Below, piece by piece: positions 44,278-53,297 of a DNA stretch of 64,000 nucleotides. The translations under genes and the position numbers were made by a program. Position 1 is the first letter of the stretch. Every line of letters begins with the position of its first letter. The notes under the pieces were generated by a model. The model had not been told where the DNA came from and searched no databases. It saw only the letters and a program-made list of their open reading frames with translations. This DNA comes from CAIMWS01 sp964409245 (GTDB taxonomy: Bacteria; Verrucomicrobiota; Verrucomicrobiia; Limisphaerales; UBA1319): contig CAYPCQ010000015.1 of NCBI GenBank assembly GCA_964409245.1, positions 1 to 64,000 on the forward strand, written 5' to 3'.

Positions 44278-45252
44278 ATGTTACCCGGCGAGCCAGTCAA
44301 CCATGACCAGTTGTTCAAGGAACTGTTGCGGCAGTTCTTTGGCGATTTTGTCGATGCTTTCCTGCCCGAGGCGGCCCAATACCTGGATCAAAAGTCGGTC
44401 CAATTCCTCGACAAGGAGATCCTCGACCTGCCGCAGCAGGGCGAGCGGCACGAGGTGGATCTGGTGGCCAAATGCCAGTTCCAGGGGAAACCATCCTATT
44501 TCCTGGTGCACATCGAAAACCAGGCGCAGAAACAGGCGGAGTTTGGCCGGCGGATGCACCACTATTTTTCCCTGCTGTTGCAGAAGCACGGCCTGCCGGT
44601 TTACCCGGTGGTGGTTTTCTCCCATCCCAGCCAGGCAGCCGAAACGGATCTCTTTCAAGTCGCCCTGCCGGACCTCACGGTCCTGCAGTTCCGGTTCAAG
44701 GTGATCCAGCTGGCGCGGCTTTCCTGGAAGGATTTCGTGAGCCGGAAGAATCCGGCGGTGTGCGCCTTGATGTCCAAAATGGGCATCAGCAAAGCGGAGC
44801 GGGTGCCGGTGAAGCTGGAATGCCTGCGGATGCTGCTGAACTTGAAGGTGGACAAGGTGAAGCAGCATTTCCTGGGGGTGTTCATTGACACCTACCTGCG
44901 GTTGAACGCGGCGGAGGCATTGCTTTTTAAGGAGGCGGCGGGTAAATTACCGGAAGTTCAGGAAGGTGAGAAGATTATGAAACTGATGACATCCTGGGAA
45001 GAAAAGGGCATGGCCAGAGGCTTGGAGCAAGGCTTGGAGCAAGGGCTTGAGCAGGGCTTGGAACGTGGCTTGGTCAAAGGCCAGTTGGCCGTGGTGAGCC
45101 GATTGCTGGAGCGGCGGTTTGGGGTGTTGGCGCCGCGGACAAAGGCCAGGCTGAAGAAGCTTTCCAGCCCGCAGCTGAACGGGCTGGCGGATGCCCTGCT
45201 GGATTTCGGCTCCAAGGCGGATTTGGAGGCCTGGCTGCTCCAAAACGGTTAA
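44278..45252 (+). CDS. Rpn-family PD-(D/E)xK nuclease-like protein with GLEQ repeats and DUF4351-like C-terminus
   Basis: 324 residues. The N-terminal domain carries a PD-(D/E)xK-type core: HEVDLV (D61) and FLVHIENQAQ (E80-x-Q82), typical of the recombination-promoting nuclease / putative-transposase family. A helical middle is followed by a hinge of near-identical 12-bp units (45019-45066) encoding GLEQ x3 and GLER, then GLVKGQLAVVSRLLERRFG and a DUF4351-like tail (KKLSSPQLNGLADALLDFGS). Relatives (RpnA-E) cleave DNA and stimulate RecA-independent recombination, and are often multi-copy. The first codon is preceded by no good Shine-Dalgarno. Flanked by AT-rich DNA and repeat copy B, a setting consistent with a mobile or rearranging locus. 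Confidence 0.75.
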   Translation: MLPGEPVNHDQLFKELLRQFFGDFVDAFLPEAAQYLDQKSVQFLDKEILDLPQQGERHEVDLVAKCQFQGKPSYFLVHIENQAQKQAEFGRRMHHYFSLLLQKHGLPVYPVVVFSHPSQAAETDLFQVALPDLTVLQFRFKVIQLARLSWKDFVSRKNPAVCALMSKMGISKAERVPVKLECLRMLLNLKVDKVKQHFLGVFIDTYLRLNAAEALLFKEAAGKLPEVQEGEKIMKLMTSWEEKGMARGLEQGLEQGLEQGLERGLVKGQLAVVSRLLERRFGVLAPRTKARLKKLSSPQLNGLADALLDFGSKADLEAWLLQNG

Positions 45253-45450
45253 AGCCGCCGGGGGTGCGGATTATTTCTCCGACGGAATGTTCCCGCTTGC
45301 GGCCGATTAAGAACCCAGCAACGGTCTTCAGCCAAGCCTCGAAACCGGCGGGCAATCCGGCCGTGGGCTGTTCATGCCCTTGGGCGGCAAGACGGATCTG
45401 GTTATTCAATAACTGGCCGGCTTTCGGACGCGCTACCCGGCACGCCTCAA

Positions 45451-45613
45451 CCGTGTCCCTGGATTTGGGAGGGAAGGGATTGCGCCGCAGATATTTGGGC
45501 AAGACGAAAACTAATCCACGAGTCCCGATCAGATCGGGATCAGTGGCGAATGACGTAGATCCTGCCCAGAAAGATCCAGCCAGCACGACTGAGCCATTTG
45601 CAGGAACACGGCT
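45451..45613 (-). repeat. Dispersed intergenic repeat, copy B
   Basis: Minus-strand frame contains RVPANGSVVLAGSFWAG, TSFATDPDLIGTRGLVF and LPKYLRRNPFPPKSRDTV, closely matching copy D along about 50 codons. The centre is a perfect palindrome CCCGATC-A-GATCGGG. It lies between convergent Rpn (plus) and EF-hand (minus) genes, 76 bp beyond the latter's stop on the same strand. The frame stays open on both sides (45074-45754) but has no independent support there. Confidence 0.65.
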
Positions 45614-45689
45614 TAATCTTGCGGCCAGGGCGGGCTGAAAATCTGCGTCGGCCAGCAGCCAGTGGGGAGGCCGCCACGGAGCGCAAACT

Positions 45690-46313
45690 TCAAGCCAGGG
45701 CTGAAAACTGGCTGTCGGGCGGCGGCGGCGGTTTCGGGACGCCATCCGCGCCATAGCCGGAGCTGCTGGCCGGCTCCGCCTGGCCGGCTTGGCTGGTTTG
45801 GCCGGTTTGGCCCGCTGGGGATTTGGGCCGCATCTCCTCCAGCGCCTTTTTCAGCGCATCCACCAGCTCGGTTTTGGTGATGGCGCCATCGTTATCGGTG
45901 TCCACCACCTTGAAGACGTCCTCCGCACTCGGCCCGTTTTTAACCTTCTCCAGCGCCTTCGCCATTTCGCTCTGGGTGATTTTGCCGTCCTCATCCCCGT
46001 CCGCCTTCTGGAGCACCCGGTCCGCCATTTTGGTGGCGTCGGGCGGGGGGCGCTGCGGGCCGTGGGCCCGGTGCTGTTGCACCTTGGCGAAGGCCGCCTG
46101 GTCTTCCGCCTGGTCGATGCTCCCATCCTGGTTCGTGTCCACCTTGGCGAAGATCTTATCGATATTGGCGCCCTTGCCGTTGCCCGGAGCCGCGGCCTGC
46201 AGCTCTTCCTTGGAGAGCTTGCTGTCCCCGTTCTGATCCAACCGGTTGAACCGAGCCTGCCGCATCGCGGCCAGGTCTTGCGCGTTAAAACCGCCATTGA
46301 TTCCTGAGATCAT
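45690..46313 (-). CDS. Four-EF-hand calcium-binding protein
   Basis: 207 residues from ATG 46313, chosen for an AAGGA Shine-Dalgarno 6 nt upstream. Four canonical 12-residue calcium loops are visible: DQNGDSKLSKEE, DTNQDGSIDQAE, DGDEDGKITQSE and DTDNDGAITKTE, paired as two EF-lobes as in calmodulin-like proteins. The last ~45 residues are low-complexity (AGQTGQTSQAGQAEP, then PPPPPDSQ). There is no signal peptide, so cytoplasmic or unconventional location. Role unknown; bacterial proteins of this type act as calcium sensors or buffers. It converges with the Rpn gene. Confidence 0.8.
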   Translation of the reverse strand: MISGINGGFNAQDLAAMRQARFNRLDQNGDSKLSKEELQAAAPGNGKGANIDKIFAKVDTNQDGSIDQAEDQAAFAKVQQHRAHGPQRPPPDATKMADRVLQKADGDEDGKITQSEMAKALEKVKNGPSAEDVFKVVDTDNDGAITKTELVDALKKALEEMRPKSPAGQTGQTSQAGQAEPASSSGYGADGVPKPPPPPDSQFSALA

Positions 46314-46591
46314 AATTATTCCTTGATTGGCCTGGTTTGTATCCCACCAGCCCATTTTCCCGGCGAAAAGAGCGCCCGCCCGATGTGGTTTTCACGCCCG
46401 TTCCGCGCGTTTCATCTCCCGGTACTCCTATCGGCTCTTTCCGGAAATACTTGAGCGCCGCAGCCCTCACCGGCTGGCCGCCGCCAAACTGGCCCCGGGG
46501 CCAAAAAACCGGGCCGCGGGATTGACAACCGGCGCCGATTGCCGAACATACCAGCGCACACAATGATGAATCGTCGGCTGGGAATGCATTT

Positions 46592-49500
46592 ATGAAAAAA
46601 ATCTGGCACGCAAGTTGGCTGGTGGTTTCCTCCGTCCTGAGCCTGGGGGCGGCGGAACCTGCCATGGATATCCTGGAGAAACAATTCCGCGAATTGCCGG
46701 GGGAGGCCCGGCAGTGGACCGGGCCGCTGTTCTGGCTGCACGGGGACGAGAGCCAGGAACGGCTGGAGATGTACGTGGGCAAGGTCGCCGAAGGCGGCAA
46801 TGGCACGTTCACCGCGGAGTCGCGCCCGCACAAGGATTGGCTGGGCGAAACGTGGTTCCGGGATCTGGCCATCTGCCTGGAAGCGGCGAAGAAAAACGGG
46901 CTGAAGATGTGGATTTTCGACGAGAAATGGTGGCCCAGCGGCGAAATGGGCGGGAAGGTGCCGCAGGCTTACGGCAGCAAGCGGCTGGTGGCCTCGGCCA
47001 CGAACGTGAAGGGCCCGGCGAAATTCCAGGCCCCCGGCTGCGGCGGGGCGCAATTCATCGGGGTGGTGGCGGGGCGGACCACCGCGGCGGGCCTCGACGG
47101 GGCCAGCCTGGTGGACCTCCGCGGCCAGGTGCGCGATGGAACCCTCACCTGGGAAGCCCCGGCCGGGGACTGGCAGATCCTCAATTTTTCCTGGGCCAGC
47201 CGGATCAGCGGCAGCCGCTACCTGGTGGATGGCGCCAGCCGGGAAAGCGTGGATTGGTATATCCGCACCGTTTACCAGCCACACTATGACCGCTTCAAGG
47301 AGGAGTTCGGCCGGAACATCCTCGGCTTTTTCTACGATGAGCCGGAGACCCACGGCGACTGGGGCGCCGAGGTGCTGGCCGTGCTGGCGGAGCGGCAGGT
47401 GGATTGGAAGCGGGCGCTGGTGGCCTGGAAGGCGAAGCTGGCCGGGGAGGAACAGGCCGCGGCGCGCTACCAATACCAGCAAGCGCTGGCGGAAGCCTGG
47501 GGCCGCACCCTCTATGGCGGCCTCACGCGGTGGTGCGAGGAGCGCGGGGTGAAATCCATCGGCCACTGGCTGGAGCACCGCAATGAATACCTGAGCCAGG
47601 ATCTGTGCGCCGGGGATATGTTCCCGCTGCAGAAATACAGCAGCATGGGTGGCATCGACGCCGTGTTCGCCCAGTTCAGGATGGGCCAGCGCGTGGCCAA
47701 CGACCCCCCCTGCTGGCAGACGCCCAAGCTCGGCAGCTCCATCACCCACGCCTACGGCAAGCCGGATGACATCACGATGGTGGAAATCTTCGGCGCCCGC
47801 GGCCAGGATCTCACCTACCCGGAGATGAAATGGTGGACGGATCACATGCACGTCTCCGGGGTGAATTTCCACATCCCGCACTCCTTCAATCCCCGTTCCC
47901 CTTACGACACGGATTGCCCGCCCTATTTCTACAACGGCGGCTTCGAGCCCCGCTGGCCGCTCTACCGCGTGTATGCGGATTACACGAGCCGCCTCAGCGT
48001 CATGCTCACGGGCGGCCGGCACGTTTGCCCGGTGGCCCTGCTCTACCTGGGCGGCAGCGCGCACTTCGGGAAGGTGATCCTGCCGGATCAAATGAGCGAG
48101 GCGCTGCAGGACGCCCTCTATGATTGCGATTGGCTGCCTTACGACGTGTTTGAGCAGGACATGCGGGTGGAGGGCAAAAGCCTCCGGCTGCGCAACGAGA
48201 ATTATCCCATCCTGGTGGTGCCGGCGGTGGAGGTCATCCCCTATGCCGCGCTGGCGAAGGTGAAGGCATTCTACGAGAGCGGCGGCACCGTGGTGGCCCA
48301 TGGCTGGCTGCCTACGCAATCCGCCACCCTGGGCAAAACCGCGGCGGACATCGCCGCCCTGCGGGAAGCGGTCTGGGGCGCGCCGCAGCCGGGTTTGCGG
48401 GTGTGCCGGGAGAACGCTGCCGGGGGCCGCTCCTACCTGCTGCCCGCCCGGCCCACGCCGGAGCAGCTGCAGCAGGTGCTGGCGGGCGGCGCCGGCCTCC
48501 ACCCCACACTGGAGGTGCTGGAGGGGCGCACCGACCACTGGCTCCATGTGCTGCACCGCGTGAAAGCGGGCCGCGACCTCTTCTTCATCGCCAACCAGAA
48601 CCACCAGGGGGCCGCCCGGAATTTCCGTTTCCGCATCCAGGCCGCCGGAGTGCCGGAGCTGTGGGACGCCATGCGCAATGAAATCACCACGCTGCCTTTC
48701 ACCCGCCAGGGCCAGGCCGTGGAGCTGACCCTCAATATGCAGCCCAACGAGAGCGCCCTGCTGGTGTTCCAGCCGGAAGCGCGTTCCGTTCCCGCCCACC
48801 TGGAGGCCGGCTCCGGCACCCCCTCCCAGGTGATCCCGATCGCCCGCCAGGCGGCGCCGCCGCCGGTGGAGCCCAGGTTGGAAAAAACATCGGCGCTGGG
48901 CGACTTGTTCGAAGGCGGCGCCTGGGTGTGGTATCCGGAAGGCAATCCGGGGCAAAGCGCGCCGCCCGGAGCCTGTTATTTCCGGAAAACGATCAACCTG
49001 CCGGGCGGGGCCATCACCAAGGCGGACTTCGCGGGCACCGCCGACAACAGCTTCCACCTGTTCATCAACGGCCGCGACGCCGGCCACGGCGACGAAAGCA
49101 GCGAGGGCTGGCGCAACCCGGTTCAATTGCCGGTGGCCAGCCTGCTCAAGCCGGGCGTGAACCAGCTGGCGATCGAGGCCGTCAACGCCACCGACCAGGC
49201 CAGCCCGGCGGGGCTGCTGGGGCGCCTGCAGATCCAGTTCGATAACGGCGGGACCCAGCAGGTGCGGGTGGACCACACCTGGAAAGCCTCCCGCACCGGC
49301 GGGCGCGGGTGGAACCTGGCCGATTTCGATGACACCGCCTGGCCCGCGGCCAAAGTAGCCGCCCGGTTTGGCGGCAGCCCGTGGGGACGCCTCACGGCCG
49401 GCCAATTGACCCTGAGCCCGGTGAAGGCCGATCCGTTCGTGGGCCGGTGCGAATGGCCGGCCGGCGCCAGCCTGGACCAAAAGCGCGTTTACCTGGAGGT

Positions 49501-49681
49501 GGAAGACCTCGCGCCGGAAGCCGCGGCCCGCGTCACGGTCAATGGCCGGTATGCGGGTGGATTCATCGGCCTGCCGCTCCGGCTGGACGTGACGGCGCAC
49601 CTGAAACCCGGCGCCAATGCGCTGCTGATTGAACCCTTCGCCCCCAAAACCGCGCGCCTGGCGGTTTACCCGGTGAAATAA
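46592..49681 (+). CDS. Secreted glycoside hydrolase related to GH106 (alpha-L-rhamnosidase type)
   Basis: 1029 residues with signal peptide (HASWLVVSSVLSLGAAEP). The catalytic part shows an atypical barrel with LKMWIFDEKWWPSGEMGGK and FKEEFGRNILGFFYDEPETH (the acidic FYDEPE lies where GH106 has its N-terminal-barrel acid), IGHWLEHRNEYLSQDL and MKWWTDHMHVSGVNFHIPHS. The C-terminal third contains a galactose-binding-like jelly roll (ADFAGTADNSFHLFINGRDA) and a final GH2-sandwich-like module. It shares order and C-terminal modules with the next gene, a clearer GH106, 15 bp downstream. Expected substrate: rhamnose-containing glycan, inferred. Confidence 0.7.
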   Translation: MKKIWHASWLVVSSVLSLGAAEPAMDILEKQFRELPGEARQWTGPLFWLHGDESQERLEMYVGKVAEGGNGTFTAESRPHKDWLGETWFRDLAICLEAAKKNGLKMWIFDEKWWPSGEMGGKVPQAYGSKRLVASATNVKGPAKFQAPGCGGAQFIGVVAGRTTAAGLDGASLVDLRGQVRDGTLTWEAPAGDWQILNFSWASRISGSRYLVDGASRESVDWYIRTVYQPHYDRFKEEFGRNILGFFYDEPETHGDWGAEVLAVLAERQVDWKRALVAWKAKLAGEEQAAARYQYQQALAEAWGRTLYGGLTRWCEERGVKSIGHWLEHRNEYLSQDLCAGDMFPLQKYSSMGGIDAVFAQFRMGQRVANDPPCWQTPKLGSSITHAYGKPDDITMVEIFGARGQDLTYPEMKWWTDHMHVSGVNFHIPHSFNPRSPYDTDCPPYFYNGGFEPRWPLYRVYADYTSRLSVMLTGGRHVCPVALLYLGGSAHFGKVILPDQMSEALQDALYDCDWLPYDVFEQDMRVEGKSLRLRNENYPILVVPAVEVIPYAALAKVKAFYESGGTVVAHGWLPTQSATLGKTAADIAALREAVWGAPQPGLRVCRENAAGGRSYLLPARPTPEQLQQVLAGGAGLHPTLEVLEGRTDHWLHVLHRVKAGRDLFFIANQNHQGAARNFRFRIQAAGVPELWDAMRNEITTLPFTRQGQAVELTLNMQPNESALLVFQPEARSVPAHLEAGSGTPSQVIPIARQAAPPPVEPRLEKTSALGDLFEGGAWVWYPEGNPGQSAPPGACYFRKTINLPGGAITKADFAGTADNSFHLFINGRDAGHGDESSEGWRNPVQLPVASLLKPGVNQLAIEAVNATDQASPAGLLGRLQIQFDNGGTQQVRVDHTWKASRTGGRGWNLADFDDTAWPAAKVAARFGGSPWGRLTAGQLTLSPVKADPFVGRCEWPAGASLDQKRVYLEVEDLAPEAAARVTVNGRYAGGFIGLPLRLDVTAHLKPGANALLIEPFAPKTARLAVYPVK

Positions 49682-49696
49682 CCGCGAAGCCACACC

Positions 49697-52600
49697 ATGA
49701 AAACGATCCCTGCCTGGCTCGGCCTGGGCGCCCTGGCGCTGGCCACCGGTTTGGCCCCCGCCGCTGCAACCGCTTCGGAAACCCAGCCGGCGGCCGATTT
49801 GCGCGCCGCCTTCGCCGCGCCGCCGCGCGCGGCGCGGCCCTGGGTCTATTGGTTCTGGATGGATGGCAACCTGAGCCGCGAGGGCATCACCGCGGACCTG
49901 GAGGCCATGGCGCGGGCGGGCCTGGGCGGGGTGATCATCATGGAGGTGGACGTGGGCGTGCCCAAGGGGCCGGTCAAATTCATGAGCCCCGAGTGGCGGC
50001 AGCTGTTCAAGCACGTGGTGCGCGAAGCCGAGCGGCTGGGGCTGCAGATCACGCTCAACGCCGGGCCGGGCTGGACCGGCAGCGGCGGCCCGTGGGTGAA
50101 GCCGGAGCAGTCGATGCAGCACCTGGTGGCCAGCGCGGTGGAGGTGGCGGGCCCGGGCCAATTCCGCGACCGCCTGCCGCAGCCCAAACGCCGCCCGGCC
50201 TTTTTCGGCGATGGCAATCTGCCGGCCGCGCTGGAAAAAGCGAAGAACGAGTTCTACCGCGACGTGGTGGTGCTGGCCTGCCCCACGCCGGACCAGCCGG
50301 CCACCATCGGCGATATCGATGAAAAGGCCAATTACGTGCGCGCCCCCTATTCCTCGCAGCCCGGGGTCCGGCCCTGTTTCACTTCCCCGGCCCAATATCC
50401 GGAGCTGCCGGCAGGCGCGGTCATCCCCTCGGCCCGCATCCTGGACCTGACCAGCCGGATGGACCAGGAGGGCCGGCTGGATTGGGAAATCCCGGCGGGG
50501 AAGTGGACGATCCTGCGGTTTGGCCGCACCAGCACCGGCGCCAACACCCGCCCCGCCCCGGCCCCCGGCGTGGGCCTGGAGTGCGACAAGCTCGACCCGG
50601 CCGCCCTGGACGCGCATTACGAGGCGTTCATCGGCGCCTTGCTGCGCGAGATCGGCCCGCGCGAAAGCTCCGCCGATGCGGGCTGGAACTCCCTGCACAT
50701 CGACAGCTGGGAGATGGGGGCGCAAAACTGGACCGCCGCCTTCCGCGAAGAATTCCAGCGCCGCCGGGGCTACGACCTGCTGCGGTACCTGCCCACCCTG
50801 ACCGGCCGGGTGGTGGACAGCCTGGAAGTGTCTGAGCGGTTTCTGTGGGACCTCCGGCAAACCGTCTCGGAAATGATCATCGCCAACCATGCCACCCACC
50901 TCAAGAACCTGGGCCGGGAAGATTGGTTCAAACTGTCCATCGAGCCGTACGACATGACGCCGTGCGCCGACGTCAGCCTGGGCGGGGTGGCGGATGTGCC
51001 GATGTGCGAGTTCTGGATGTATGGTTTCAACACTTTCTTCAGCGTGTTCGAATCCGCCTCGGCGGCCCACACCCTGGGCCGGCCCATCGTGGCGGCGGAG
51101 GCTTTCACCTCCGGCGACGCGGAGCGCTGGCTGGCCCATCCCGCGTCGATGAAGCCGCTGGGCGATTGGGCGCTGAGCGCCGGCATCAACCGGATCGTCT
51201 TCCACCGCTACCAGCACCAGCCCTGGCTGGACCGCCGGCCCGGCATGACCATGGGCTCCATTGGCATCCATTGGGAGCGCACCCAAACCTGGTGGGACAT
51301 GGTCCCGGCCTACCACAGCTACCTGGCCCGCTGCCAGCACCTGCTGCGCCAGGGATTGCCCGTGGCCGATATCTGCTACCTCGTGGCGGAGGGCGCCCCC
51401 CAGGTGTTCCGCCCGCCCAGCTCCGCCATCCCGGGCAATCCGCCCGAGCGCCCCGGCTATAATTTCGACGGCTGCGCGCCCGAGGTGCTGCTGGCCGGCA
51501 TGTCGGTGGCGGATGGCCGGCTGGTGCTGCCCGGCGGCATGAGCTACCGGGTGCTGGTCCTGCCCGAGCGCGAGACGATCACCCCCGCCCTGCTGCGCAA
51601 GGTGCGGGATCTGGTGGCGGCGGGCGCCACCGTGGTGGGCCCCCGGCCGCTCAAATCCCCCAGCCTCGGGGATTTTCCCCGGTGCGACACGGAAATCCAG
51701 CAGCTGGCCGGCGAGCTTTGGGGCGATTGCGACGGGCAAAAAATCACCGGACACCGCCTGGGCGCGGGCTGCGTGGTGTGGGAGCGCGGCCCAGTGGCGG
51801 AAGCCCGCCCGGAACCCCGGAATCCCCTCGCCTCCGCCCGGTGGGTCTGGCACGCGGAGGGCAATCCCGCCGCCAGCGCGCCGGTGGGCAAACGCTATTT
51901 CCGCCGCTCCTTCAGCCTGCCCGGGGGCGCCCCGGTGGCGGCCGCCGTGCTCCACCTGACAGCGGATAATTCCTTCGAAGCGTGGGTCAACGGCCACCGC
52001 GCCGGCGTGGGCGACAACTTCCATGAGACGTTCCCGCTGGACGTGAAAGCGATGCTGAAGCCGGGCACCAACCAGCTAACCATCCTGGGGGAAAACGGCG
52101 GTGAGGCCCCCAATCCCGCCGGCTTGATCGCCTGCCTGGAGATCCGCTTCCAGGACGGCAGCACCCGTCAAATCGTCACCGACCGCCAATGGGTATCCAC
52201 CACCACGGCCCCCGCATCCTGGCTGGGGGACGCTGCGCCCCCGGGCCAATGGACGGCCGCGCTGGAGTTGGGCGCGCAGGACATGCCCCCCTGGAACCGG
52301 GGCGGCAACCCGGCGCCACCGCCGCCGGAGCAATATTGCAGCTACCCGGTGGTGGCGGGAATCCTGGGCCGCCTGGGCCTGGCCCCCGATTTCGAGTCGG
52401 ACGGACCGCTCCGCTGCGCCCACCGCCGCGTGGGGGAGGCCGATTTCTACTTCGTCGCCAGCCGGGCGGACCAGGGCATCCAGGCTAGCTGCACCTTCCG
52501 CGTGTCCGGCAAAACGCCCGAATTATGGGATCCGGTGAATGGCTCGGTTCGCCCGCTGCCGGAATTCCAAACCCGGGACGGCCGCACCACGATCCCGCTG

Positions 52601-53191
52601 CGGTTCGCGCCGCACCAATCGTTCTTCGTGGTGTTCCAGCCCGGAGCCACGACGGCCGCCACCGGGTTGGGCCGGAATTTCCCGGAGGCCGCGCCGCTGG
52701 CCACCCTGGCCGGGCCCTGGGAGGTCGCCTTCGATCCCCAGTGGGGTGGCCCGGCAAAGGTCCAGTTCCAGGCGCTGGATGACTGGAGCCAGCGGCCCGA
52801 GGAGGGGATTCGCTATTACTCCGGCGTGGCGGTTTACCGCCAAAGCTTCAGCTTGGCGGCGGATCTCCTGGAGCCCAAGACGGATCCCGCCAGCCGGCTC
52901 TTCCTCGATCTCGGCACCGTCCGGAACCTGGCGCGGGTGCGCCTCAACGGGCGGGATCTGGGCGTGGTGTGGTGCGCGCCGTGGCGGGTGGAGATCACCG
53001 GGGTGGTCCAGCCCACGGACAACCGGCTGGAGATCGAGGTGGCCAACCTGTGGCCCAACCGCCTGATCGGGGACCAATTCCTGCCCCCGGAAAAGCGCCT
53101 CACCTGGTCCACTTGGAATCCCTATACGAAGCGCTCCCCGCTGCTCGAATCCGGCTTGCGCGGGCCGGTGACCGTCACGGTCCTGCGTTAG
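49697..53191 (+). CDS. GH106 family alpha-L-rhamnosidase
   Basis: 1164 residues, signal peptide (LGLGALALATGLAPAAATA). The GH106 N-terminal signature is clear: FAAPPRAARPWVYWFWMDGN, then LSREGITADLEAMARAGLGG and VIIMEVDVGVPKGPVKFMSP. The pattern continues with LNAGPGWTGSGGPWVKPEQS and WTAAFREEFQRRRGYDLLRY, and a jelly-roll insert (ADNSFEAWVNGHRAG) that matches its upstream neighbour. The last 180 residues form a GH2-like sandwich (NLARVRLNGRDLGVVWCAPW). GH106 enzymes remove alpha-L-rhamnose from rhamnogalacturonan or similar polymers. It forms an operon with the preceding gene, and the CotH giant follows 106 bp downstream. Confidence 0.88.
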   Translation: MKTIPAWLGLGALALATGLAPAAATASETQPAADLRAAFAAPPRAARPWVYWFWMDGNLSREGITADLEAMARAGLGGVIIMEVDVGVPKGPVKFMSPEWRQLFKHVVREAERLGLQITLNAGPGWTGSGGPWVKPEQSMQHLVASAVEVAGPGQFRDRLPQPKRRPAFFGDGNLPAALEKAKNEFYRDVVVLACPTPDQPATIGDIDEKANYVRAPYSSQPGVRPCFTSPAQYPELPAGAVIPSARILDLTSRMDQEGRLDWEIPAGKWTILRFGRTSTGANTRPAPAPGVGLECDKLDPAALDAHYEAFIGALLREIGPRESSADAGWNSLHIDSWEMGAQNWTAAFREEFQRRRGYDLLRYLPTLTGRVVDSLEVSERFLWDLRQTVSEMIIANHATHLKNLGREDWFKLSIEPYDMTPCADVSLGGVADVPMCEFWMYGFNTFFSVFESASAAHTLGRPIVAAEAFTSGDAERWLAHPASMKPLGDWALSAGINRIVFHRYQHQPWLDRRPGMTMGSIGIHWERTQTWWDMVPAYHSYLARCQHLLRQGLPVADICYLVAEGAPQVFRPPSSAIPGNPPERPGYNFDGCAPEVLLAGMSVADGRLVLPGGMSYRVLVLPERETITPALLRKVRDLVAAGATVVGPRPLKSPSLGDFPRCDTEIQQLAGELWGDCDGQKITGHRLGAGCVVWERGPVAEARPEPRNPLASARWVWHAEGNPAASAPVGKRYFRRSFSLPGGAPVAAAVLHLTADNSFEAWVNGHRAGVGDNFHETFPLDVKAMLKPGTNQLTILGENGGEAPNPAGLIACLEIRFQDGSTRQIVTDRQWVSTTTAPASWLGDAAPPGQWTAALELGAQDMPPWNRGGNPAPPPPEQYCSYPVVAGILGRLGLAPDFESDGPLRCAHRRVGEADFYFVASRADQGIQASCTFRVSGKTPELWDPVNGSVRPLPEFQTRDGRTTIPLRFAPHQSFFVVFQPGATTAATGLGRNFPEAAPLATLAGPWEVAFDPQWGGPAKVQFQALDDWSQRPEEGIRYYSGVAVYRQSFSLAADLLEPKTDPASRLFLDLGTVRNLARVRLNGRDLGVVWCAPWRVEITGVVQPTDNRLEIEVANLWPNRLIGDQFLPPEKRLTWSTWNPYTKRSPLLESGLRGPVTVTVLR

Positions 53192-53297
53192 CCGGGCCCC
53201 GATCCGGGAGCCGGCTGCCCCGCCCACCCGCGGCCCGCCGCGAATGTCTTGCGCCGGGCCGCTGAAGCAGGTAAGACAGGCCGCCTGAAGGGAGCAA

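Noticed and set aside
45074..45754. 226-codon minus-strand gene containing repeat copy B
   Set aside because: The ends overlap the EF-hand and Rpn genes in other frames and only the central ~55 codons are supported by comparison with the other repeat copies.
46412..52024. A 1870-codon open frame on the minus strand
   Set aside because: It lies wholly opposite the two GH106-like genes in very GC-rich DNA, is made of Ala/Arg/Gly/His-rich low-information sequence, and has no recognisable domain; it is an antisense artefact.
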